A DNA stretch of 49,737 bases from CAYRFQ01 sp964423615 (GTDB taxonomy: Bacteria > Planctomycetota > Planctomycetia > Gemmatales > Gemmataceae). Numbering within the stretch: the stretch's first letter is position 1; every line of letters starts with the position of its first letter. The position numbers and the translations under genes were made by a program. Location of the stretch: assembly GCA_964423615.1 (NCBI GenBank), contig CAYRFQ010000049.1, forward strand, positions 1 through 49,737, given 5' to 3'. Below the pieces are notes generated by a model. The model worked only from the letters and a program-made list of their open reading frames with translations, did no database searches and was not told where the DNA came from. Below, piece by piece: positions 1 to 9,320 of the stretch.

Positions 1-40
1 GAAAAAGAAGAAAAACCGATCTCAAAATCGATCACCGTAG

Positions 41-472
41 CGCTGTAGTACTAAGGAAGGCACTTCACGGAAAGAACGATTTCTCAAGGCCTACCTGGAA
101 CATTGTCGCGCAATTGAGGTTCAAATTCTCAGGGATTTGGTGCCATTTTTCCCGACGTCAGGCAAAACTTGGCTTCTGTCAGTTTTTTCAAAAGCAGACC
201 TCCGCTATGATGAGACAGCAGGAGAATTTGCAGAATGGTATGAGCAAAGTGGTTATCAACAATCAGTTCGGGAAATCCAAAATCGACTCGGTGCGACCAA
301 TTTCCGTCATGAACGAGTCGAAGTTGCCCTGACGATCGAAAGTTTTGCTGACAGTCACAACGAGACCATCAAACAAAATCCTTCTGGTTTCGATATTCCA
401 AAACTTCTCCAATCCATCAAGCGTCTGTCAAGTCTCGTTGAGGCATTGTGCAATTGGGAGATCCAATCGTGA
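41..472 (+). pseudogene. Left-edge gene fragment, GTPase-like (G4 region)
   Basis: The frame is open from about 41 (after an in-frame stop at 38-40) to a TGA at 470-472, with no convincing start; a TTG at 137 and a GTG at 140 are possible but would cut into protein-like sequence. Residues just before a Ser-Lys-Ala-Asp-Leu motif form a hydrophobic strand, which resembles the G4 (T/N-K-x-D) strand of TRAFAC-class GTPases, and a His-Glu motif follows about 37 residues later. No P-loop is present in the window, so the nucleotide-binding N-terminus would lie upstream or be lost. Codons 1-45 in another frame also look coding, so a frameshift near 40 is possible. The GTPase assignment is inference from motif layout. 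It overlaps the next gene by four bases, so the two look co-translated. Confidence 0.4.
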
Positions 473-1143
473 GCCTATTTCATTACTTGCCTCGATCCGT
501 CGTTGAAGAAATCCCCGGATGGGAAGAGGCTTTGGCCGCGCTCAGCGAACTCGTTCCAAGCAAACAAGCCACCCTCATCTTGCAAAGTGTCCATTTTGGT
601 CCTGACAATCTGGTCGTGGCACAAGAACGCCTCGACCACTTCTCAAAAGAATCCTGGGATGCGATACTTGACTATTTTCAACGCCGAGCGGAACTCGTCC
701 AAGAACTCAGCTTCTTGTCTCCATCCAATAAAGACGAAACCATTTCCAACAGGAAAGGTCGGATGCCCAATCGTCCGCCAACGCCGACCGAGAAAGCTCT
801 GCGAGTGAGGAAGATGTTAACGGATTCCTTGGGACAGTGGGGGGCTTACAGCAAACAAGCCGAAGAGTTAATCGATCGTGTGAACGGAGCCTCACCAATC
901 CCAGCACCAGATGTCTCTCCGATGGATGGATTAGATTTCAAAGGTAAGCTTCTTCAAAGACAAGCACGTCGAATCCTTCCTGCGGCTGACCAACTTGCCA
1001 GAGAAGCGTCAGCTCTGGTTGAGCACGCAGCCCTCGATGACCTTGATCGAACCGAGTTGCGAGTTCTCCTCGCGAATTTCGAAGTCCTCTTATTCCCACT
1101 TCGTATGCTCGCAGAATTGCGTGAACATCAGTTAGCTTCCTGA
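469..1143 (+). CDS. Hypothetical helical protein, partner of the left-edge gene
   Basis: The product is about 224 residues from GTG 469, chosen because it overlaps the upstream stop as GTGA, a typical coupling arrangement; a GTG at 448 in the same frame is an alternative. No known domain was recognised. The protein is soluble, lacks a signal peptide and is mostly predicted alpha-helix, with a charged, proline-containing linker around residues 90-115 (PNRPPTPTEKAL). The overlap suggests it works with the putative GTPase, perhaps as a regulatory or effector subunit, but that rests on context only. It ends about 95 bases before uvrB on the same strand. Confidence 0.6.
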   Translation: MSLFHYLPRSVVEEIPGWEEALAALSELVPSKQATLILQSVHFGPDNLVVAQERLDHFSKESWDAILDYFQRRAELVQELSFLSPSNKDETISNRKGRMPNRPPTPTEKALRVRKMLTDSLGQWGAYSKQAEELIDRVNGASPIPAPDVSPMDGLDFKGKLLQRQARRILPAADQLAREASALVEHAALDDLDRTELRVLLANFEVLLFPLRMLAELREHQLAS

Positions 1144-1239
1144 AATATTGAGGCCGTCCGAGGTGGATTCGTTTGCATAAATTCGTCCTTTCATTACGCC
1201 GGGAAAGTAGGAAAGCTCAGACGCGTGGAGTCTCATTGC

Positions 1240-3267
1240 ATGAAAAAACGATTCGAATTGGTGAGTGAATTTCAACCAGCCGGAGACCAACCGAAAGCCA
1301 TCGAAGAACTCGCCCGCGGATTCCAGGAAGGAAAACGCCATCAGACCTTGCTCGGAGCAACAGGAACCGGCAAGACATTTACGGCGGCGCATCTCATCGC
1401 CAAGCTCAACAAACCAGCTTTAATCTTGGCCCACAACAAGACGCTCGCGGCCCAACTCTTCAAGGAGTTCAAGGGATTCTTCCCGAATAACTCTGTGAAC
1501 TATTTCGTGAGCTATTACGACTACTACCAACCCGAGGCCTACATACCACAGCGGGACATCTACATCGAGAAAGATGCCGCGATCAACGAAAATCTCGATC
1601 GCCTTCGTCTCGCGGCCACAAGTGCCCTCGTTAGTCGTGAAGACGTCATCATCGTTGCCAGCGTTTCGTGCATCTACGGCCTCGGCTCGCCCAGCGACTA
1701 CAAGGCGATGATGGTCTATCTCGCGAAGGGGGAAACGACCGACCGCGAAGAGTTGCTGCTCAAACTCGTCGACATCCAGTATCAACGCAAAGACATCGAG
1801 TTCCAGCGAGGGATGTTCCGCGTCCGCGGTGACGTCGTCGAAATCTGGCCCGCCTACGAAGAGGTCGCTTTCCGAATCGAACTCTTTGGCGACGAAGTCG
1901 ACGCCCTTTCGGTCATCAATCCGACGAGCGGTGAAACGATCAAGACCCTCGAAGAGATGTACATTTACCCCGCCAAACACTTCGTCACGCCCGAAGAAAG
2001 AATCAAAGGAGCGGTCGAGGGAATCCGCGAAGAACTCGAACAGCGTCTCGAACAATTAAAACTCGAAGGGAAACTACTCGAGGCCCAACGACTCAGTGCC
2101 CGGACGCGTTTCGATTTGGAAATGCTCCTCGAAGTCGGCCATTGTTCGGGCATCGAGAACTATTCGCGATGGTTGAGCAACCGAAAGGCCGGCGAGCCTC
2201 CGTATACGTTGATCGACTTCTTCCCCGAAGAGTTTTTGATCGTTATCGACGAATCCCACGTTACGCTCCCCCAAGTCCGTGCGATGTTCGCCGGGGACCA
2301 TTCGCGAAAGATGACGCTCGTCGAGCACGGATTTCGCTTGCCTTCGGCCCTCGACAATCGCCCCTTGCGATTCGACGAATGGGAAAAACGCGGACAAAGC
2401 GTCATGTTCATGTCAGCGACACCTGGTCCGTATGAGCTGGAGAAGTGCGAGGCCGAAGTAGTCGAACAGATCATCCGTCCGACCGGGCTGGTCGATCCGA
2501 TCTTACACGTACGTCCTGCCCGCGGCCAAGTCCCCGACCTCAAGAAAGAAATCGAGGAACGGGCGAAAAAGAACGAACGTGTTCTCGTGACCACATTGAC
2601 CAAACGACTCGCCGAGGACCTCTCGCGATATTTCAAAGAAGGGGGGCTTCGTTGTAAGTGGCTCCACTCTGAACTCGATGCCGTCGAACGCGTCCAGATT
2701 CTCCGTGAACTTCGGGAGGGTGGCTTTGACGTCCTTGTGGGCGTCAACTTGCTTCGCGAAGGGCTCGATTTACCCGAAGTGTCACTCGTCGCGATCCTCG
2801 ACGCCGATAAGGAAGGTTTTCTCCGCAGCGGCACGTCACTCATCCAGACCATCGGACGAGCCGCCCGAAACGTCAACGCCGAGGTCATTCTTTACGCGGA
2901 CAAAATCACCGACTCGATGCAAATGGCGATGGACGAAACGCAACGGCGCCGCGACCTTCAGCTTGCCTACAACAAGGAACACAACATCACACCCAAGACC
3001 GTCAAGACCGCTCTCATCAGCGCCGTCGAGGAAGAGATCGAAGCTCACAAGTTCGTCCGTGAAGTCAGCGGCCAAAAGACCGACGACTATGTCACCGAAG
3101 AATACCTGGAAGAACTCCACAAAGAAATGATGGAAGCGGCCGAGAGCATGGAGTTCGAAAGAGCAGCCGAAATCCGCGACCGAATCGCCAAACTCAAAGG
3201 CGAAACGGTCGCGAGTCCGCAACCGGAAAAAAAGAAACGACGGGGACGGCGAAAGAAACAGGCGTGA
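1240..3267 (+). CDS. uvrB: Excinuclease ABC subunit B (UvrB)
   Basis: UvrB is the damage-verifying helicase-like subunit of bacterial nucleotide excision repair; it is loaded by UvrA and recruits UvrC. The protein is 675 residues from ATG 1240, the normal family length; GTG 1225 is in frame but adds five residues not expected in the family. Visible signatures are Walker A GATGTGKT (39-46), the aromatic beta-hairpin YYDYYQPEAYIP that inserts between DNA strands, the DESH helicase motif near 335, the SAT motif III, the QTIGRAARN motif VI and a C-terminal UVR domain (EFERAAEIRDRIAKLK) that contacts UvrC. The tail is Lys/Arg rich. It converges with the glycosyltransferase gene at only 10 bases. 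uvrC lies about 4 kb away on the opposite strand. Confidence 0.97.
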   Translation: MKKRFELVSEFQPAGDQPKAIEELARGFQEGKRHQTLLGATGTGKTFTAAHLIAKLNKPALILAHNKTLAAQLFKEFKGFFPNNSVNYFVSYYDYYQPEAYIPQRDIYIEKDAAINENLDRLRLAATSALVSREDVIIVASVSCIYGLGSPSDYKAMMVYLAKGETTDREELLLKLVDIQYQRKDIEFQRGMFRVRGDVVEIWPAYEEVAFRIELFGDEVDALSVINPTSGETIKTLEEMYIYPAKHFVTPEERIKGAVEGIREELEQRLEQLKLEGKLLEAQRLSARTRFDLEMLLEVGHCSGIENYSRWLSNRKAGEPPYTLIDFFPEEFLIVIDESHVTLPQVRAMFAGDHSRKMTLVEHGFRLPSALDNRPLRFDEWEKRGQSVMFMSATPGPYELEKCEAEVVEQIIRPTGLVDPILHVRPARGQVPDLKKEIEERAKKNERVLVTTLTKRLAEDLSRYFKEGGLRCKWLHSELDAVERVQILRELREGGFDVLVGVNLLREGLDLPEVSLVAILDADKEGFLRSGTSLIQTIGRAARNVNAEVILYADKITDSMQMAMDETQRRRDLQLAYNKEHNITPKTVKTALISAVEEEIEAHKFVREVSGQKTDDYVTEEYLEELHKEMMEAAESMEFERAAEIRDRIAKLKGETVASPQPEKKKRRGRRKKQA

Positions 3268-3277
3268 CGGCCTCGCC

Positions 3278-5068
3278 TCAATGTTGTTCGGTCGTCACAT
3301 TAGCCCATTCGATGCGATAGATGACCAAATGAGCCCTTGGCCCCTCTTGCCCCGGACGGGGACCAGGAGTTTGGTCCACTATGATCGGCGTGCCGAATTG
3401 GGCCAGAAGTGGTTCCTTGTCCTTCGACGTGAGGATCAAGGCCCTTGGGTATTCGTTGGTCTTGGCTTTTAGTGCTTCGATGGAATCACAAGGGATCACC
3501 GGACTGTCGATATAGGCCAGTTCTCGCATCGGGAAAAACTGGAACATCAGGACAGGCGTTTGTTCGGACTTAGCGCTCAATCGTCGGAGTAACGCGTTGT
3601 CGAACCGATAGTTGTCGGCTTTGGGGACGATCACCCCGTGAACGTAACCGGCGATCATCCACAAGATTGCGAACATGAGAATCCCGGACAGTTGGTGTCG
3701 TTGTTGCTGGTAGCTCCACAAGATGCCGGCAAGGAACGCCAAACCGACTATTCCGAGAATCAACACGTCCCACCAGAACGTTGCAAGTTCCCCCGTTCGG
3801 GCTACAGCGAGAAACCCGATCCAACCACAAACCGCCAATCCGTACGGCAAAGCCCAATACCACGTCCTGGGAAGGAGACGCCTTTTCGTGAGACCAAGAA
3901 GACCTTCGGAAGCGAAAAAGGCACACGGAGGCATCGCATGTAAAAGATAATGGTGATGCTTTCCGGTCACTGCAGAGAGAACGCAAAACATGCCTCCAAA
4001 CCACATCCACAAGAAGCGATCTGGTGCCGGGTCGTTCTTCCATAATCGATAAAGCGACCGTGGCATCCCAAGGAACATAGCCAGCGTCCATGGTGACATC
4101 TGCCACGGCATGGTCGTGAAGTAATACCACCACGGACGGACACCGATACACGTTTCCGGATTAAATCGTCCAAACGTATGCAACCACCAGATGTCGATGA
4201 CTTCCGGATGACTCCACCACACAGCCAGAGGCCATCCTGTCGCCAGCATTACCGTCACGATCCAACCCGGAACGCTGCAGAACCAGAGCACGGGTTTCCA
4301 ATTACCTCGTATGTCCTGATAGAACGCATATCCACCCGTGGGGATCATGATCAACACGGCCCCAAACAGTGGTCCTTTGATGAGCTGGACGAGTCCCAGA
4401 AGAAAAAAGAAAGCCATACGCCCGGAATACCAGCGTGTCGGTTCCGGCGTCACGATGTTCCGTGCGTATACGACCAATGCTGCGATCACAACGAACCAAA
4501 GGTAGATATCGCACTCAGCGAGACGAGAATAGGTCACCGTATAAACAGTTGTTGTCTGAATCAGACCCGTGATGAGACCCTTGGTAGACCCAAACCACTT
4601 TCCGATCAGTCCAGCAATCAGAAGAACTCCTCCCAGACCACACAGAGCTGATGGGATCCGAGCCACAAATTCGTTCACGTCTCCCGTGATCGAGCCCAAC
4701 GCGGCCACTGCCCAGTAGTGCAACGGAAACTTTTCCGGGAATGGATTGCCTGCTATTCGCGGCACGAGCCAGTCGCCCGTATCAATCATTTCTTGAGCGA
4801 CTTCGACAACCAAGCCCTCGTGTGCCGTGAAACTCCGAGCAGGCCCAAGGAACAGAAAGAAAAGTGTCGCCGTGTACCCAATCAAAATGCCCCACGCCTT
4901 TGGCGTCAATCCTGACGACTCGATGCCTGGGAGAGAAGGCTCTCTGACCGTGATGCTCGGCGTTTGCGTCTTTGGAGTTCCGACATTCGAGTCGGCTGCA
5001 AAGGCAACCGAAGTCGGGTTGGATAGTGGAGTGATCGACGTCTCGGGTTCGCGTGGTTGACTTTCCAT
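3278..5068 (-). CDS. GT39/ArnT-like membrane glycosyltransferase
   Basis: A polytopic membrane protein of 596 residues in the dolichyl-phosphate-mannose mannosyltransferase/ArnT superfamily, which moves a sugar from a polyprenyl-phosphate carrier to an acceptor on the outer face of the membrane. ATG 5068 is chosen because an AGGAAG ribosome site lies just upstream; the frame is open to 5188. Residues 1-55 are a polar cytoplasmic tail. The first transmembrane segment is followed by the typical first loop (HEG at 83-85, then EMIDTGDWLVPR and FPEKFPLHYW); the family usually has Asp-Glu here, so His at 83 is a deviation, with Glu84 conserved. About ten further hydrophobic segments follow. The neighbour at 5258-6064 is a polyprenyl-phosphate sugar synthase-like enzyme, a plausible donor supplier. 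Acceptor and sugar cannot be told. Confidence 0.85.
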   Translation of the reverse strand: MESQPREPETSITPLSNPTSVAFAADSNVGTPKTQTPSITVREPSLPGIESSGLTPKAWGILIGYTATLFFLFLGPARSFTAHEGLVVEVAQEMIDTGDWLVPRIAGNPFPEKFPLHYWAVAALGSITGDVNEFVARIPSALCGLGGVLLIAGLIGKWFGSTKGLITGLIQTTTVYTVTYSRLAECDIYLWFVVIAALVVYARNIVTPEPTRWYSGRMAFFFLLGLVQLIKGPLFGAVLIMIPTGGYAFYQDIRGNWKPVLWFCSVPGWIVTVMLATGWPLAVWWSHPEVIDIWWLHTFGRFNPETCIGVRPWWYYFTTMPWQMSPWTLAMFLGMPRSLYRLWKNDPAPDRFLWMWFGGMFCVLSAVTGKHHHYLLHAMPPCAFFASEGLLGLTKRRLLPRTWYWALPYGLAVCGWIGFLAVARTGELATFWWDVLILGIVGLAFLAGILWSYQQQRHQLSGILMFAILWMIAGYVHGVIVPKADNYRFDNALLRRLSAKSEQTPVLMFQFFPMRELAYIDSPVIPCDSIEALKAKTNEYPRALILTSKDKEPLLAQFGTPIIVDQTPGPRPGQEGPRAHLVIYRIEWANVTTEQH

Positions 5069-5257
5069 TTCGCTTCCTTGCAATTCAACGGCGGAGCATA
5101 ATCCTAGTGAGACTGACGCGAGAAAAAGGAATCGACAGTAGCAGGCACACCCGTGTGCCGTTACCAAACCAAGAGAACCAGACGGCACACCATCAAAGTC
5201 GTTTGATGTTCCTACTACTTTTCCCCCGCGGTCGTAATGATTGTCAGATGTTCATGG

Positions 5258-6064
5258 TCACCGACCCAATCGTCGACGAAGTAACAGCGAAACTGTTTTT
5301 CGAACCGTCGAGGCAACTCGCATCTTGCTCGCCCCTCCCTTCAAGTCATAACGTAACACCATCGGCACCTCACAACATATGGCATTCAATCGATGAAGTT
5401 TAATCAATATGTCCAACATACATTGGAAGCCTCGCTCGGTGGCAAAACCATTATCACCATAGAAATCGAAAGCCCGCTTCAACAGTGATCCACGATAGGC
5501 ACGAAATCCACACGTATAATCCCGAACCCCTGGAATCGGATAGATCGACTGACACAGATAGCGTGCACCGTAACTCATCCAGTTTCGATACCACGGTACT
5601 CCACGAATGCACGAGCCGACTCGATACCGAGAAGCAATGACAACATCGTTGCCTTCTTGGATCTTCGAGACCATCCGTGGGATGAGTGCCGGTGTGTGGG
5701 AGTTGTCCGCATCGAGGGCCACAACAACATCGTGATCTTGACACAAGGAGGAAGCCTTGCGGAGTCCATCACAGATCGTCTGGCCCAGTCCTTGATTGAC
5801 TTTGTGCTGTTCGACGCGGACGGGCATGTGCTTGGAATAGTCGCAAGCGATTTCGTACGTTTTGTCTTGACTTCCGTCATCGACAACGATGACGTCGAAA
5901 GCTTGCCGGTCGTCGAACATCGACTGATCGACCTGTTCCAACAGCGTCCCAAGATTCTCTTCTTCGTTGTACGCCGGCAGAACCACGAATAAGTGTGGAG
6001 TCGATTTCCGCCACGGAGGCGTGCCAGTCGAGAGAGAATACGTCGGTTGAGGAAGTGTGCTCAT
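5258..6064 (-). CDS. Family 2 glycosyltransferase, polyprenyl-phosphate mannosyltransferase-like
   Basis: A 268-residue GT-A enzyme similar to dolichol-phosphate mannose synthases, which transfer a sugar from a nucleotide donor to polyprenyl phosphate at the cytoplasmic face. The nucleotide-binding start (LPAYNEEENLGTLLEQV, about 29-45), VDDGS (61-65) and the metal-binding DAD (118-120) are all present. No C-terminal transmembrane pair is seen, so it is the short soluble type. ATG 6064 has an AGGA ribosome site. It precedes the GT39-type gene on the same strand with 189 bases between, consistent with a two-step pathway in which this enzyme makes the lipid-linked sugar that the membrane transferase uses. 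Substrate is not determinable. Confidence 0.85.
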   Translation of the reverse strand: MSTLPQPTYSLSTGTPPWRKSTPHLFVVLPAYNEEENLGTLLEQVDQSMFDDRQAFDVIVVDDGSQDKTYEIACDYSKHMPVRVEQHKVNQGLGQTICDGLRKASSLCQDHDVVVALDADNSHTPALIPRMVSKIQEGNDVVIASRYRVGSCIRGVPWYRNWMSYGARYLCQSIYPIPGVRDYTCGFRAYRGSLLKRAFDFYGDNGFATERGFQCMLDILIKLHRLNAICCEVPMVLRYDLKGGASKMRVASTVRKTVSLLLRRRLGR

Positions 6065-6287
6065 GACTAATTGTCTTCCTGCTGGGCATTCTGTGTCGAA
6101 TTCGAAACCGCAAAGTTCCCAACGGCCACCAAGGCACCCACTACGCTGGTCGTGTACGCTCTGGCTGGCTTCAGAACAAGGTCAATATCGACTCGAATAA
6201 TCGATAAACTTTACCCAGAAGGTGAACTCGCCCTGTTCGGAGCCCAGATGGAAAAGGTTGTAGAAGGTAGCGTTGTTGGGTAATGAT

Positions 6288-7106
6288 TTAGAGGCTCTGG
6301 ATAAACCGAGGCGGAGCCGTCGGATGCTCCAGCAGGCAAGCCGTCAGTGGTTCTTGACGACCACCACTTGTGTCGATGCGGATGCGGACAGAATTGACGT
6401 CCGGCTCGGGGATATGCACGTGCCCGGTAACTTGGATTCGTCCGGGTAAAGGAAGTGGAAATTCCGAAAGGCGCTTGTCGGCTCCGATCCACACAGGATA
6501 ATCGGGCTGCCACAAATCAGACGTTCTCGTTCCCGGCTTGGGGCTTAGAGACCAGTCCCAGCGTCGTTCCCGTAAGGCTTGGACTTGTTTCTCGGCGGGT
6601 TGATCCAACTCCGGCGACAACCCCGCATGCAAGAAAATATGTCCCTCGGCCTCGACGACCCACGGCAACGCCGCCAACAGTTCGCGATGGTCGCGCGGCA
6701 TGGCGTGGTGGAGAGCTTCCAGCTCCTCTTCCCAGCGATCCAAGTTGGCATCGCGCCCCAAATAAGCTCGGAAGGTCATCTGGTGGTCGTAAGCAATCCG
6801 ATACCGGCGTACCCAAAACTCCGAAGGAGGTTGGCCGTCGAGTCCAGCCGCTCGCTTGGGTGCGAGGTCGTGATTTCCCATCACGGCCGTGCAATTTCCC
6901 CGCGTTCGAATCAGTGACAAAATCAGCTCGACCGTACCTTTGACGTCCGGACCGCGGTCCATCAGATCACCAAGGAAGACAATCGAGCACCCAGGCCATT
7001 CCGCAAGTTGCTCGAGCTTGGCAAGAAGCCGTTCGAGGAACTCCCGTTGGCCGTGGATGTCGCCAATGGCGACTATGGGATAGTCGAGGGTCGCAGGCAA
7101 TTGCAT
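6288..7106 (-). CDS. Calcineurin-like metallophosphatase (PrpE/ApaH/PPP type)
   Basis: A 272-residue cytoplasmic phosphoesterase of the serine/threonine protein phosphatase fold. The dinuclear metal-site motifs are in order: GDIHG (15-19), GDLMDRG (46-52), GNHD (77-80), then a His-Ala-Gly motif (FLHAGLSPEL) and GHVH near the C-terminus. This layout fits both protein Ser/Thr phosphatases and symmetrical diadenosine tetraphosphatases; the sequence does not separate them. It stands alone, with about 220 bases on each side without genes, between the glycosyltransferase pair and uvrC on the same strand. Nothing in the context fixes a substrate. Confidence 0.88.
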   Translation of the reverse strand: MQLPATLDYPIVAIGDIHGQREFLERLLAKLEQLAEWPGCSIVFLGDLMDRGPDVKGTVELILSLIRTRGNCTAVMGNHDLAPKRAAGLDGQPPSEFWVRRYRIAYDHQMTFRAYLGRDANLDRWEEELEALHHAMPRDHRELLAALPWVVEAEGHIFLHAGLSPELDQPAEKQVQALRERRWDWSLSPKPGTRTSDLWQPDYPVWIGADKRLSEFPLPLPGRIQVTGHVHIPEPDVNSVRIRIDTSGGRQEPLTACLLEHPTAPPRFIQSL

Positions 7107-7321
7107 TGTGCTAAGGTCCGCCGTGAATTAGCTGATGGCCTGTCGAGATTGCTTCCTTCTTGAACACTTGAGGGTCACACCACCTTGAAACGTCAGCGGT
7201 GAGTTTCCTCCTGGAAATCCTCCTGACGCTTCGAGACGTTGTAGAACGAATCGACAACTCAATCTTGAGACAACATAGATGGATCCTCTCCTTCAAGCCT
7301 ACTTTCCAATCGTTGGTGGCG

Positions 7322-8665
7322 TCACTTTTCCAGCTTCTTATGTCGCAGAATGTGATGATAATGTTGAGCAAACCTGTGGGCTTCGTCACGGACGTATTGC
7401 AACAGTCGTAGAGCCGCGGCGTGTCGGCTCAGGCGTATGGGTTCGCTCTCGCCCGGCTGATAAATTTCCTCGTCACGTTTGGCCAGCGAAATCAGGCAGG
7501 GCGGTTCGATGTGCAAAATGTGAAAAGCATCGAGAGCGGCATTGAGTTGCCCTTTCCCGCCGTCGATCAACAAGATGTCTGGGAAGGGCTGATCTTCGTC
7601 CGATAATTTTTTGAATCGGCGGGTGACAACCTCGCGCATCGAGGCGAAATCGTCAACACCTTCGACGGTCTGTATCTTGTAACGGCGGTAGCCGGGTTTG
7701 AACGGCAATCCGTCGATGAACGAAACGAGCGACGCAACCGTATCTTCGCCGCCGAGGTGCGCGATGTCGATCCCCTCGATCGTGCGGGGCGTATCGGAGA
7801 GTTTGAGAACTTTCCGGAGTCCTTTGAGGCCTTTCTTGGGATCGATTTGGAAGACTTCCGGTTGGACATCCTTGTCGACTTCACCACGAAAACTCAAGTT
7901 TCGCAACGCCTTGATCTCGTCGCGAATCCGAGCCGCCTTTTCGAAATTCAATTCGGAGCTGGCTTCCTTCATCTCCTTTTCCATCTTTCGGATCAGTTTG
8001 TCCTTCTTTCCCTCCAACACCATTCGGAGCCCGCGAATTTGTTTCCGATATTCCTCCTTGGTCACGCGAAGGTTGCACGGAGCCGTACACTGATTGATGC
8101 TCGCAAGGATACAAGGCCGATACCATCGCCACCGTTGGTCGTCGGCTTCAATGTCGAGTCCACAGGTCCGGAACTTGAAAATGCGTTGGAGGACTTGCAT
8201 CGCCGCGCGAAGATATTTCGCGCTCGTGAAAGGGCCGTATAACTTGACACCTTTCGATCGTGGCGTCCGAGTGAATTCGACACGTGGAAAATCTTCACGC
8301 ATGCGGATTTGAAGGTACGGAAATGATTTGTCGTCTTTCAAATCGACATTAAACCGTGGCTGAATGTCCTTGATGAGCCGAGCTTCCATCAATACCGCAT
8401 CGACCTCCGTGTCAGCTTCGAGATAGTCGATGTCGGCGATAAGCGGAATCATGTCCCGAGTGCGTGGGTCTTCCCTGGCGATTTTGGTGAAGTAACTCGA
8501 CGCACGGTTACGCAGGTTTTTCGCTTTTCCGACGTAGATCACCCGTCCTTGGCTGTCTTTCATGAGATAAACGCCAGGCCGCTTCGGGAAGCGTTTGACC
8601 TTTTCGTGTGGTGGCAGCGAATCGTACTCAGAAGTGGTCGTACTTTCCGGGACTTGTTCGGCCAT
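7322..8665 (-). CDS. uvrC: Excinuclease ABC subunit C (UvrC), short form
   Basis: UvrC makes the two incisions around a lesion verified by UvrB. Domains in order: GIY-YIG nuclease (GVYLM at 31-35, YVGKAKNLRNR at 44-54, Glu94 in VLMEARLIK), a Cys cluster (C168, C185, C193, C197), a UVR UvrB-binding motif (about 224-257) and the RNase H-like nuclease (Asp300, Asp368, His430). The protein stops at residue 447, about 17 residues after His430, whereas the common form is near 600 and carries two helix-hairpin-helix motifs. No HhH sequence was found downstream in the other minus-strand frames. Both catalytic sites look intact, so it is probably functional with altered DNA contacts. ATG 8665 has an AAGGAA ribosome site. 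Confidence 0.95.
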   Translation of the reverse strand: MAEQVPESTTTSEYDSLPPHEKVKRFPKRPGVYLMKDSQGRVIYVGKAKNLRNRASSYFTKIAREDPRTRDMIPLIADIDYLEADTEVDAVLMEARLIKDIQPRFNVDLKDDKSFPYLQIRMREDFPRVEFTRTPRSKGVKLYGPFTSAKYLRAAMQVLQRIFKFRTCGLDIEADDQRWRWYRPCILASINQCTAPCNLRVTKEEYRKQIRGLRMVLEGKKDKLIRKMEKEMKEASSELNFEKAARIRDEIKALRNLSFRGEVDKDVQPEVFQIDPKKGLKGLRKVLKLSDTPRTIEGIDIAHLGGEDTVASLVSFIDGLPFKPGYRRYKIQTVEGVDDFASMREVVTRRFKKLSDEDQPFPDILLIDGGKGQLNAALDAFHILHIEPPCLISLAKRDEEIYQPGESEPIRLSRHAAALRLLQYVRDEAHRFAQHYHHILRHKKLEK

Positions 8666-8823
8666 GATGTTCCTTGTCGAACGGACAGATTACCCTAATC
8701 GCGTCATTAACCCATTGGATTATAGCGAGGGAGAACAGCGTTCAACAATGGCGCGTCATCCCACTCGGGGAAACACAATCCCCGAGTCCGAATCCTTTTT
8801 GTTTGATTGCCGATCCAGCATCT

Positions 8824-9015
8824 TTATTTTGGGGTTCCTTTCGTCCCTTCAATAGTTTCGATGGCCCTCTTGGCCCGTAGGATTTTTCGATAGATGGATT
8901 TGTCTCTCCTTCCCCGGGAGGAGTCCAACTTTGTGACTTTCCGAAGTGCGGGCAACGCTTTCTTGGCGGACGGTCCCATCTTCCGAAGTATTTCAATCAG
9001 CACGTCTCTGGCCAC
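8824..9015 (-). pseudogene. HEAT-repeat protein remnant
   Basis: A 63-residue open frame (GTG at 9015, stop at 8824) whose first 28 residues read like one planctomycete-type HEAT repeat: a helix, then LRKMGPSAKKALPALRKV. The second half (RRDKSIYRKILRAKRAIETI) could be a degenerate second repeat. There is no signal peptide and no upstream coding sequence in frame before a TGA near 9063, so this is most simply the 3' end of a decayed larger gene. A short standalone helical protein cannot be excluded. Confidence 0.4.
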
Positions 9016-9227
9016 TAGTGCGTAGTTAGGAGCTTTTCGCTTGGTAGACCCATCTCAGCGATACCACTGATCTACATCTCACATGAGCTTCTCCATCAAT
9101 TCGGGGAGAAATTGTTGGAGTGTCTTGGTCGAATTCTCCTTTAGCACTCAGGCTTCTTTCACCCCGTTCGTCTTCGCAACATGCACTTCCTACACTCGAG
9201 CGACCCTCCTTCCCAGTGCAGGGGCTG

Positions 9228-9320
9228 CCTCTGGATTTTGGAATTGGGATTTGCCGTAAAATCATAGTTCCACCGAGCTCGCGTGTACTCACGGCGAACA
9301 GATATTCCAAAATCCAGAGG
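9228..9320. repeat. 17-bp perfect inverted repeat with 59-base spacer
   Basis: The left arm 9228-9244 (CCTCTGGATTTTGGAAT) is the exact reverse complement of the right arm 9304-9320. Inside the arms TTGCCGT faces ACGGCGAA, giving partial further pairing, so the whole 93 bases could fold as a long interrupted hairpin. No transposase lies nearby and no target-site duplication was obvious. It could be the ends of a small non-autonomous element or a structured RNA or terminator. Confidence 0.7.

Noticed and set aside
2160..2888. Minus-strand open frame of 242 codons in uvrB
   Set aside because: Antisense shadow, Ser/Arg-rich product with no ribosome site; uvrB is complete on the other strand.
9228..9320. 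Integron attC site
   Set aside because: Arms are long and perfect and lack the RYYYAAC/GTTRRRY boxes and the unpaired bases typical of attC.
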